In this document: in pieces, positions 33,513 to 40,428 of the stretch | How the letters are laid out: each line of letters starts with the position of its first letter | How positions within the stretch are numbered: the first letter of the stretch is position 1 | Source: Polyangiaceae bacterium | GTDB lineage: Bacteria > Myxococcota_A > Polyangia > Polyangiales > Polyangiaceae | Direction: 5' to 3' | NCBI GenBank assembly: GCA_041389725.1 | Contig: JAWKRG010000014.1 | Location: 186,001 to 250,000 of the forward strand | Length of the DNA: 64,000 nucleotides | Made by a program: the position numbers and the translations under genes | The notes under the pieces: model-generated | The model's database searches: none | What the model was told of the DNA's origin: nothing | The model's input: only the letters and a program-made list of their open reading frames with translations

Positions 33513-34811
33513 ATGAACTCGGAAACCAAAGCATGGGCGGAAACCGAAGGCACCGAGGAACTCGCATTGCCCCTCTGGTCAGGGCCCTACGTGGTGCAGG
33601 CAGGGGGACCGAACGAGACGGCGGTGGCGGAGGTCGGCGCCGGCGAGCGTCTGGTGATTGGGAGCGGCGCCAGCGCGGACCTGCGCGTCCGGGAACGCGG
33701 CGTGAGCGCACGACACTGTGTGCTCGAGGTGCGTGACGGCGTTCTGCATCTCGAGGACTTGGATTCCAAGAACGGGCTGTTCCTCGGGGGCGCGCGCGTG
33801 CGCGCGGGCATGTTCCCCGGCGCCGGCGGCGCATTCGTGGTGGGTGGCGCCAGCGTGTCCATCGAACCAGCCCTCTGTGCGCCGGAGCCCCGGGCTCGCG
33901 CGGTGCCGGGCTTGGTGGGGCGCTCCAGGGCGATGGTGGGCGTCCGACATCTGATTCACCGCTATGCAAAACTTCGCCGTCCCGTATTGATTCAAGGCGA
34001 GTCCGGCACCGGCAAGGACGTGGTGGCCCGCGCCCTCCACGACGTTTCCGAGCGCGAGGGCGACTTCGTGGCGGTGAACGTTGGCGCGATCGCCGAGTCC
34101 CTCGCCGATGCAGAGTTGTTTGGACACCGGCGCGGTGCGTTCACCGGAGCCGTGGTCAGTCGCGAGGGTGCGTTCGAACAGGCCCACGGCGGAACCATCT
34201 TTCTGGACGAAGTGGCGGAGCTGCCAGCCAACATGCAGGTGCGCTTGCTACGCGTCGTGGAAGACGGTGTCGTTCGTCCTGTCGGCGGGAAGGCAACTCA
34301 GGTCGACAGTCGAGTCGTATCAGCGTCCTGGGCGCTGCTGCGGGATCGAGTCGCGGCTGGGCAGTTCCGCGCGGATCTGTTCCATCGCCTCTCCACCTTG
34401 CAGATTGAGTTGCCGCCACTGCGAGAGCGCAAGAGCGACATCGCGGATCTGGCGCGGCACCTGCTGGCGCGCTTCGAGGGTGAGCTCGGCGCACGGCGTC
34501 TCAGCAGTGCCGCACTGGGGCGCCTGGTCGCGCATGGTTGGCCCGGCAACGTGCGCGAACTCTCCAGCGTGCTGTACCGAGCAGCGGTCGCCATCGACCG
34601 AGAGACCATCGACGAGGTCACGCTGCGCGAGTCGCTTCCCGACGTGAAGGGCGCCGATGCCAAACCGCTCAGCGGTCACAACGTGCTGGAGTTGCTCGAG
34701 CGTTGTGGCGGCAACGTGTCGCGCGCGGCACGTGCCGCGCGCCTGCCACGCCCCACCATCCGCACGTGGGTCAATAAGGCGCGGCGCGAAGCTGCCGCCG
34801 CAGCGGAGTGA
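33513..34811 (+). CDS. FHA-domain sigma-54-dependent transcriptional activator
   Basis: A 432-residue enhancer-binding protein. The N-terminal FHA domain spans about residues 45-110 (VIGSGASADLRVRERGVSARHCVLEV, then DSKNGLF), which should read a phosphothreonine signal. The AAA+ domain has Walker A GESGTGKD, an intact GAFTGA loop for sigma-54 contact, a Walker B-like TIFLDEV and the R-finger region. A Fis-type helix-turn-helix closes the protein (LLERCGGNVSRAARAARLPRPTIRTW). The start at 33513 has AGGGAA upstream; a longer frame from 33231 antisense to the barrel gene is rejected. Myxobacteria use many FHA activators downstream of Ser/Thr kinases. The target is unknown; no sigma-54 promoter was recognised in the window. 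Confidence 0.9.
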   Translation: MNSETKAWAETEGTEELALPLWSGPYVVQAGGPNETAVAEVGAGERLVIGSGASADLRVRERGVSARHCVLEVRDGVLHLEDLDSKNGLFLGGARVRAGMFPGAGGAFVVGGASVSIEPALCAPEPRARAVPGLVGRSRAMVGVRHLIHRYAKLRRPVLIQGESGTGKDVVARALHDVSEREGDFVAVNVGAIAESLADAELFGHRRGAFTGAVVSREGAFEQAHGGTIFLDEVAELPANMQVRLLRVVEDGVVRPVGGKATQVDSRVVSASWALLRDRVAAGQFRADLFHRLSTLQIELPPLRERKSDIADLARHLLARFEGELGARRLSSAALGRLVAHGWPGNVRELSSVLYRAAVAIDRETIDEVTLRESLPDVKGADAKPLSGHNVLELLERCGGNVSRAARAARLPRPTIRTWVNKARREAAAAAE

Positions 34812-34911
34812 ACGACACGAGCCGCGAGGGCTGGTGGGGTGGACCTGCGCGAAACCCTGCGGAAGTCGCGACGCAGCGTGAGCCAGCACCGACAGAACGC
34901 TCGAGTCGAGA

Positions 34912-36087
34912 CTAGAGGTTGCCGACGAGTCCCAGACCGCCGTAGCCCGGGGCAGCGACGGGGACGATCGCGATGCGGCGCTGCTGGGATCCCGTGTCGC
35001 TCTTCTTCTTCTTGGAATCGAGGAAGTAGTAGCCGACGGTTCCTGCGGCCGCGACGCCGGCCACTACGAAGCTCACTGTGGAGAGCGTCTTCTGGCTGTC
35101 GCCGCTGTCTACGCGATCCTGGAACTTTTGGCAGGCCGCTGCGTAGCGAGCGACGGCCGGTGGACCGCAGGGGCCCGAGATACCCTGGGACTGCGCATCG
35201 GTGAGGATCTGGCTGCGCAGGCTGTCTGCTGCGTCGTAGTTGGACGAAGATGAGAGGGCGAAGCCGATGCCGCCGGCCAGACCGACGACGGTCAGGCCTC
35301 CGCCAATCCAAGCGACCGGCGAGTGGGAAGCCCAGGTGAAGAACGGCTCGCGCTCCTCGCTGCTGTCGAAGCCGATGGAGCCCGAAGCGCTGCCGCCATC
35401 GCCACTCGGAGGAGGCTGCGTACCGCTTCCGCTAGGTGGCGGCGCCATGCCGCCGCCACTTGGCGGAGGAGTCATCGGGCCGGTGGCAGGCGGCGTCCCC
35501 GCAGTACTGGGCGCCGAGAACGTCAGCGCGGCGGTGCTCTGCTGCCCGGCCGTGGCGGTGACACTCAAGGTCGCGGTCTTGCCGTCCTTGCGCGCTTCCA
35601 AGCTATGGCTTCCCGGCGTGAGATAGACAGGACCAGGAAGGGGCGCGCGGCCCTCGAAGGTGCCGTCCACGTACACTTCGGCGCCCTCGTACTCCACGGT
35701 GACGGCGTATTCGGCGACCTTCACCTTGGACGCGGCAAGGCCTTTTTCGGCTTCGGAGCGCTCTCCCGCCGAGCTGTCGCCGGCCTCACGCAGGTACTGG
35801 GAAAAGTGCTTGGCCGCGTCGGCTTCGTGTCCGGCGCGAAGCTCGCTCTGCGCGAGGTTCAACAGTACCGCGGGGTGCTTCTTCAGCGCATAGGCCTGGA
35901 GAAACGCTGCGCGTGCCTTTTCGTACTGCTTCTGATCGTAGTAGCGCACGCCCTCCTGGAACCGCTCTCTCGCCATTTGCGTTGCGACGTCGTCTTGCGC
36001 GAGCGCGGTGGAGGTGATGGTTGCATTTGCGGACATCGCGACGGCGATGAACAGCACACGGGCCACGTGGCGAGTGATTGTGCTCAT
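34912..36087 (-). CDS. Exported TPR + PEGA-domain membrane protein
   Basis: A 391-residue protein with a signal peptide (VARVLFIAVAMSANATITSTALA). Two TPR-like units follow (QEGVRYYDQKQYEKARAAFLQAY, HPAVLLNLAQSELRAGHEADAAKH). A PEGA domain (TVEYEGAEVYVDGTFEGRAPL, TPGSHSLEARKDG) leads into a Pro/Gly/Ser linker with repeated TPPPSGGG blocks. Two hydrophobic helices then follow (IGGGLTVVGLAGGIGFAL, VSFVVAGVAAAGTVGYYFL) and a basic tail. This order is common in Polyangiales; PEGA domains are thought to bind peptidoglycan or surface-layer structures. Start 36087 suits the signal peptide; the open frame further up to 36417 is an antiparallel reading of the neighbour's proline-rich DNA. It follows the neighbouring gene by 19 bp, so both form one operon. 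Confidence 0.82.
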   Translation of the reverse strand: MSTITRHVARVLFIAVAMSANATITSTALAQDDVATQMARERFQEGVRYYDQKQYEKARAAFLQAYALKKHPAVLLNLAQSELRAGHEADAAKHFSQYLREAGDSSAGERSEAEKGLAASKVKVAEYAVTVEYEGAEVYVDGTFEGRAPLPGPVYLTPGSHSLEARKDGKTATLSVTATAGQQSTAALTFSAPSTAGTPPATGPMTPPPSGGGMAPPPSGSGTQPPPSGDGGSASGSIGFDSSEEREPFFTWASHSPVAWIGGGLTVVGLAGGIGFALSSSSNYDAADSLRSQILTDAQSQGISGPCGPPAVARYAAACQKFQDRVDSGDSQKTLSTVSFVVAGVAAAGTVGYYFLDSKKKKSDTGSQQRRIAIVPVAAPGYGGLGLVGNL

Positions 36088-36106
36088 TGGATCCCCAACT
36101 AAGAAT

Positions 36107-37060
36107 TCAGAAAGGAGTCTCGCGAACGATGCTGCCGGATTTCGGCTTCGGCGCTGGACGAGGAGCTGCAGGTTTGGCGACAGGTTTGGGCGCTGCAGGC
36201 TTGACTGCGGGCTTGGCGGCCACGACAGGCTTGGGCGCTGGCGCTGGTTCGGGTGCAGGAGTGGGTTCGGGAGCGGGTTCGGGTTTCGAAGCCGTCTCGG
36301 TGGGCTCGGGCTTGGGGGCTTCCGCCGTGGGCTTGGGCTCGGGAGCGGGCGCCGCGGGTGGCGTGGACGTAACTGACTCGGTCCTGGCCTTCGGAGCGTC
36401 GGGCTTTTCTTCGCCACCGGACACGGCCTTGATCACTCCGATCACGAGGATGAGTGCCACGATTCCGCCGGCCACGATGAAGATCATCGGATTGGTCTTG
36501 CGGACCGGTGGTTCGTAGGGCTCGTCCAGAACCGCTGGTGGCGCGGCTTGGATTGGTTCGGGAAAGGGCGCGGGTTCGGCAGTGGCTGGCGCTTGCACCG
36601 CCGGCGCCTCGGGCACGGCCGCTGGCTCGGGGGCCGCGACCTGCACCTCCAGCTCGGCAGGCAGAGCAGCTGCTTCCGTTGAGACAACGGCCACTGCGGC
36701 GCTTGCTTGCGCTTGTGGCTTCGGCTCTTCGGGTGGAGCCAGGCCGACCATGGTCTTCTTGGCCGTGGGGGGCGGTTTGCTCTTCGCCGCGACCACCGGT
36801 TTGGCCTCGATCCGCTTCTTCTTCTTCTTGCCGGCGGGCTCGGCTTCAGGATCTGGCGGCGGAGGCTTGCTCGGGAATGCGGTGGCCGGGTCGGCCTTGG
36901 CGCTTGGCGCTGCCTCGGCGGGCGGCGCGTCCGCTTCGGGTTTGGACGCTGCCTCGGTCCTGAGGATCGTCTCCTGATCGTCGTCGGATTCCCAGAACGG
37001 GGTGAAGCCGTCGGCCAACCGATCGGCCTCGTCCTCGCTCACCTTCGGGTCGTCTGCCAT
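36107..37060 (-). CDS. Ala/Pro-rich single-pass membrane protein
   Basis: A 317-residue protein with an acidic N terminus (ADDPKVSEDEADRLADGFTPFWESDDDQETIL), a KKKKKR cluster, and a long Pro/Ala/Glu linker. One transmembrane helix lies near residues 195-216 (MIFIVAGGIVALILVIGVI). The second half is another Pro/Ala/Lys-rich stretch of roughly 100 residues, ending VRETPF. It resembles spacers of TonB-like or cell-wall-spanning proteins but no conserved folded domain was recognised. Orientation is probably N-in. It forms an operon with the PEGA/TPR protein downstream. Its periplasmic rod could cross the peptidoglycan. Function unknown. Confidence 0.65.
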   Translation of the reverse strand: MADDPKVSEDEADRLADGFTPFWESDDDQETILRTEAASKPEADAPPAEAAPSAKADPATAFPSKPPPPDPEAEPAGKKKKKRIEAKPVVAAKSKPPPTAKKTMVGLAPPEEPKPQAQASAAVAVVSTEAAALPAELEVQVAAPEPAAVPEAPAVQAPATAEPAPFPEPIQAAPPAVLDEPYEPPVRKTNPMIFIVAGGIVALILVIGVIKAVSGGEEKPDAPKARTESVTSTPPAAPAPEPKPTAEAPKPEPTETASKPEPAPEPTPAPEPAPAPKPVVAAKPAVKPAAPKPVAKPAAPRPAPKPKSGSIVRETPF

Positions 37061-37227
37061 GGAACTACCGAGTGGAAGGCTAGCACCGGCCCCCGCATCG
37101 AGGCAACGTTGCCTTGAGCGAATTTCCCTGAGATTTCGCCGGTAAACCGAGGTTGCCCTCGCCCCAGGGAGTCAGGACCGAAATTCGCGGCCCTCGAAAC
37201 TGGCTGCTAGGGTCGCCAGGGTTCTGG

Positions 37228-38901
37228 ATGTGGTCCACCTCTCGGAATCGTTCTCTGTGCACCCTGAAGCTCGCCTCGAGCTGCTTGGCCTTGGCTCTCG
37301 GAGCTTGCCGTGGAGCTCCTGCGCAGCCCCTGACCAAGATGGATGCTGCCCTGGACGCGAGCTTCGAGGTGCTGCCCAGCCGACCCGAAGCCGTCGCCCA
37401 AGCTGATCGCCTCGCCCTCGCCGCGACTCGCACATCGGGCGCCGAGCGCGCCCGGTTGAGCCTAACTGCTGCGCGACTGCGTGCACGGATCTGGCGCCTC
37501 GATGGCAAGGCGGCTGACGCGCTCGAGGCGCAGGAGCTGTTCGCCGCTGCTGCCAAGCAACCGCAGCTGCGCTGCGAGGCTGAACTGGAGGCCGCGTTGC
37601 TGAGTGCCGAGGCGCGGCGTGACCCTGGCGAAGCGTATCGTGCGGTCTACACGGTTGGGCTTGCGCCGCGCGATGAAGCTTGCGGCGCGCGCCTCGATCG
37701 CGCCCTCGCGACCCTGGCCGCGTTTCGACCGCTGCCCACGGTGCTTGCGGAGCTCGAGCGCGAGGCAAGTCGCGGCGACGCACAGCCGAGTGCAGCACCG
37801 ACTGCGCTGGCAAGCGCGACGCGAGACGATGCCGGGCCCGTGGTCACGCCGATCGTGCCCAAAGCGGCCACCACGGGACCCGTGCGGATCACCGGAATCG
37901 AACGTTACGGCTCCGAGGATGCCGCGCGCATCGTGGTGGCTATCACGCGTCCGGCACAGTTCCAGGTCGGAGTGCTGGGAGCGGAGGGAGGGCGCGATCC
38001 GCGCTTGTACGTGGACGTCGTCGGCGCGCGCTACAAGGGCAAGCTGCAGTTCGACGTCGGCGGGCTGGTGCATCGCGTTCGCGTCGGCAAGCAGCAAGGA
38101 GCCACGCGCATCGTGCTCGATTTGCAGCAGGTGGCCTATCGCAAGATCTTCTATCTGCCGGAACCGTTTCGCCTGGTGATCGACGTATCCAAGGAGCCGC
38201 CCAAGGCGCTGGCGCCGACGGGGCAAACCCGCACCGTTCGCCGCGTGGTGCTCGACCCGGGGCACGGTGGGCACGATCCGGGCGCGATCGGTCCCGGGGG
38301 CCTGCGCGAGAAAGATGTCACCCTGGACGTCGCGCACCGCGCGGCGCCCTTGATAGCGCGCGAACTCGGCATTTCCACGATGCTCACGCGGGACGCCGAC
38401 GACTTCGTGCCCCTCGACGAGCGGGCCGCGCGCGCCAACGCATTTCAAGCGGATCTTTTCCTATCGGTGCACTGCAATGCGAGCGAAGACGGGACGGGAC
38501 GCGGGGTGATGACCTTCGTCCTGGACGAGTCGCGAGACGTCCACGCGCTGCACATTGCTGCGAGGGAGAACGCAGCGTCGGCAGCGGCGGCGGCAGAGTT
38601 GGCAACCGCGCTTTCTCAGGTCGTCGACCAGGGCGTGCGCGAGCGTTCCGTGCACTTCGCGGAGTTGCTGCAGCGCTCGACGATGGCTTCCATGTCCCAG
38701 GGCTACCGCGATCTGTCCGACCAGGGCGTGAAGCGCGCAGGGTTCTACGTGTTGGCGGGCGCGCGTATGCCAGCGGCGTTGTTCGAGACGTCCTTCATCT
38801 CACACCCCGTAGAAGAAGCGCGTCTCAACACCGGCGACTACCGACAGAAGCTCGCCGACGCCATCGTCAACGCCGTGCGCGCCTATCGCGACGGGAAGTG
38901 A
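37228..38901 (+). CDS. amiC: N-acetylmuramoyl-L-alanine amidase (AMIN + Amidase_3)
   Basis: This enzyme cleaves the amide bond between MurNAc and the stem peptide, normally to split daughter cells. A 557-residue protein with a lipoprotein-like signal (LKLASSCLALALGACRG, lipobox LGAC). A helical region follows to about residue 180, then an AMIN-type beta domain (RITGIERYGSEDAARIVVAI to FRLVIDVSKEP, about 215-330). The C-terminal Amidase_3 domain shows the zinc ligands: H in DPGHGGHDPGA, E in REKDVTLDV, H in LSVHCNA and the catalytic E in ALFETSFISH. Start 37228 has AGGG upstream and begins the signal peptide; the frame open from 37153 is less likely. A helical domain before AMIN is an unusual addition. 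A hairpin follows the stop. Confidence 0.9.
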   Translation: MWSTSRNRSLCTLKLASSCLALALGACRGAPAQPLTKMDAALDASFEVLPSRPEAVAQADRLALAATRTSGAERARLSLTAARLRARIWRLDGKAADALEAQELFAAAAKQPQLRCEAELEAALLSAEARRDPGEAYRAVYTVGLAPRDEACGARLDRALATLAAFRPLPTVLAELEREASRGDAQPSAAPTALASATRDDAGPVVTPIVPKAATTGPVRITGIERYGSEDAARIVVAITRPAQFQVGVLGAEGGRDPRLYVDVVGARYKGKLQFDVGGLVHRVRVGKQQGATRIVLDLQQVAYRKIFYLPEPFRLVIDVSKEPPKALAPTGQTRTVRRVVLDPGHGGHDPGAIGPGGLREKDVTLDVAHRAAPLIARELGISTMLTRDADDFVPLDERAARANAFQADLFLSVHCNASEDGTGRGVMTFVLDESRDVHALHIAARENAASAAAAAELATALSQVVDQGVRERSVHFAELLQRSTMASMSQGYRDLSDQGVKRAGFYVLAGARMPAALFETSFISHPVEEARLNTGDYRQKLADAIVNAVRAYRDGK

Positions 38902-38910
38902 CACCTCTTC

Positions 38911-38941
38911 AACGCGCGAGCGACCGAGGGCTCGCGGCGTT
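38911..38941. terminator. Bidirectional hairpin between convergent amidase and NUDIX genes
   Basis: AACGCGCGAGC (38911-38921) pairs with GCTCGCGGCGTT (38930-38941) over about 11 bp with one bulged C and an 8-base loop. It occupies nearly the whole 39-base gap between the two converging genes and touches the stop codon of the minus-strand gene. No T run is present. Confidence 0.55.
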
Positions 38942-39804
38942 CAGTCCACGATGCGGCGCGGGACGAAGCGGGAGCCCTCCATCACGAAGCGGGTGGGAGC
39001 GCTTGGGTCAGCGGGGGGCGGAGCTGCCTCGGGGAACAGCGGATCGCCGGGAAGGGCGAGCACCATCTGCTGCTCGACCATGCAGAAATGCGGGCACACT
39101 TCGGACAGATCCGTGTGCTGAGCGAGTTCCAAGGCTGCTTCCAGCCCTGCCAGGGCTGCGAGCACGTTCAGCGTATGGGAAGTCGGGGGAGCCAGGAAGA
39201 GCTCGTCGCGTTCCCAGCGCGCGAGCACGTCAGCGGGACTGGCCCAGAAGCTCTGTGTAGTTTCGTGATCGTCGTGCACGCCGCGTTGCGCCTCGGTGAG
39301 CGGCAGCAAATAGAATCGCGTGTCGTAGCGTCGCTGCTCCGCTCGAGGCGTGACCCAGCGGCTGAAGGGCACGAGGCGAGCGGTATCCAGCATCAGCTGT
39401 TCGGTTGAGAGCAGCTCATGGAACGCTCGGGTCGGATCCGGCGCCGCGGTCACGCGAGCGCGCAGGGACGTGACTTCCGCGTCGGAGAGGGTGCGGCCGA
39501 CCGTCGGCATCAGCGCAGCCTCTTCGAACAGCTCCCGCAATGCCGCGACGGCGAAGACGAGGGGAGCCTCGGCGAATGCATCCGAACGAGCCGCCAAGCC
39601 GTTGGTCATCGGCGTCCAATCGAGGGATTGGTCTTCCGGGGCCACCTTGCCCCCGGGGAAGACCACGGCGCCTCCCAGGAATCCCGACTTGCCGTGACGC
39701 TTCACGCAGAACACCTCGAGCCGCCCGCCTCGCTCCCGGAGGGCCACCACTGTGGACGCGTCCTTGGGTGTGACGGGGTCCCGTGCGGAGTCGAAATCCA
39801 GCAT
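38941..39804 (-). CDS. NUDIX hydrolase (NUDT19-like, with long insertion in the NUDIX box)
   Basis: NUDIX enzymes hydrolyse nucleoside diphosphates linked to other groups, such as CoA or sugars. The 287-residue protein has the first half of the NUDIX box, FPGGKVAPED, and the second half, ALRELFEEAAL (REUxEE core), separated by about 35 extra residues. This split box is typical of NUDT19-like CoA-diphosphatases in eukaryotes and bacteria. The second part is helical, with a CPHFCMVEQQMV stretch near the C terminus. ATG 39804 is chosen because the family core starts soon after it; a GTG at 39840 is also possible. It converges with the amidase gene. Confidence 0.85.
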   Translation of the reverse strand: MLDFDSARDPVTPKDASTVVALRERGGRLEVFCVKRHGKSGFLGGAVVFPGGKVAPEDQSLDWTPMTNGLAARSDAFAEAPLVFAVAALRELFEEAALMPTVGRTLSDAEVTSLRARVTAAPDPTRAFHELLSTEQLMLDTARLVPFSRWVTPRAEQRRYDTRFYLLPLTEAQRGVHDDHETTQSFWASPADVLARWERDELFLAPPTSHTLNVLAALAGLEAALELAQHTDLSEVCPHFCMVEQQMVLALPGDPLFPEAAPPPADPSAPTRFVMEGSRFVPRRIVD

Positions 39805-39936
39805 CGAGGGAGCATAGTCCCGCGGCCCGGGACTGCGCACCCTGCGCGGCAGCAGAGTCGGCCGAGGGGCTGAGCTGCGGCAAAAGCCCTGGGTTTTCCG
39901 AGGCTCCGGTGCAGGGCCTCCGGGGGCGATGAGCCG

Positions 39937-39965
39937 TTGACGGGCCGAGAATTCGACCCTAGCTT
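39937..39965 (+). promoter_or_regulatory. Candidate promoter of dksA
   Basis: TTGACG (39937-39942) and TAGCTT (39960-39965) are 17 bases apart. The first is close to consensus, the second is moderate. The dksA start lies 40 bases downstream of the -10 box. The rest of the 39805-40004 gap shows nothing else. Confidence 0.5.
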
Positions 39966-40004
39966 ACCCCGCTCGCGCCGCCCGGGCGCGAGCCCGGTCG
40001 AGCA

Positions 40005-40367
40005 ATGACGAAGACACAACTGAAGAAGTTCAAGGACCTCCTGGAATCCAAGCGCCGCGAGATCGTGCGCCGGGCGCAGCAGACCCTGGACGAGGACATG
40101 ACGCTGGACGCGAATGACCTCCCGGACGAGATGGATTTGGCTTCCAGCGAGTACCTGCAGTCGTTCACGTTTCGGCTGCGCGGTCGTGAGAAGGTGTTCC
40201 TCGACAAGATCCAGAAGGCGCTGGAGAAGATCGACGACGGCACCTTTGGTGTGTGTGACGACTGCGGCGACAAGATCTCCGTGAAGCGCTTGGAGGCGCG
40301 GCCGGAGACGACGCTCTGCATCCGCTGCAAAGAGGATCAGGAGCGCGTCGAAAAAGACTTCAGCTGA
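40005..40367 (+). CDS. dksA: DksA/TraR-family RNA polymerase-binding regulator
   Basis: DksA enters the secondary channel of RNA polymerase and, with ppGpp, controls rRNA and amino-acid promoters in the stringent response. The 120-residue protein has the coiled coil with the tip acidic motif D41xxD44xA46 (PDEMDLASSEY), the same spacing as the functional DxxDxA tip, and a zinc finger C84xxC87-x17-C105xxC108 (VCDDCG, LCIRCKE). It is shorter than E. coli DksA (151 residues), lacking part of the N terminus. A TTGACG-type promoter precedes it. The nearby partial HD-domain gene at the window's right end could encode a (p)ppGpp-related enzyme, but it is too far away to imply co-regulation. Confidence 0.93.
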   Translation: MTKTQLKKFKDLLESKRREIVRRAQQTLDEDMTLDANDLPDEMDLASSEYLQSFTFRLRGREKVFLDKIQKALEKIDDGTFGVCDDCGDKISVKRLEARPETTLCIRCKEDQERVEKDFS

Positions 40368-40400
40368 CGCTCGACGCCGGGTGACAGCGCAGACTGGACT

Positions 40401-40418
40401 TCCGCCCGCTTCGGCGGA
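40401..40418. terminator. Hairpin between convergent dksA and uvrA
   Basis: TCCGCC (40401-40406) and GGCGGA (40413-40418) form a 6-bp stem with a 6-base loop in the 61-base gap between the converging genes. No T run follows; the terminator role is inferred from position. Confidence 0.4.
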
Positions 40419-40428
40419 CTCGGCAGCG

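Noticed and set aside
34812..34911. Possible sigma-54 promoters near the activator
   Set aside because: No GG-N10-GC pair of the expected form was found by eye here or upstream of the neighbouring genes.
36088..36417. Extension of the PEGA gene upstream of 36087
   Set aside because: The added residues are a reading of the neighbour's proline repeats in another frame and would bury the signal peptide.
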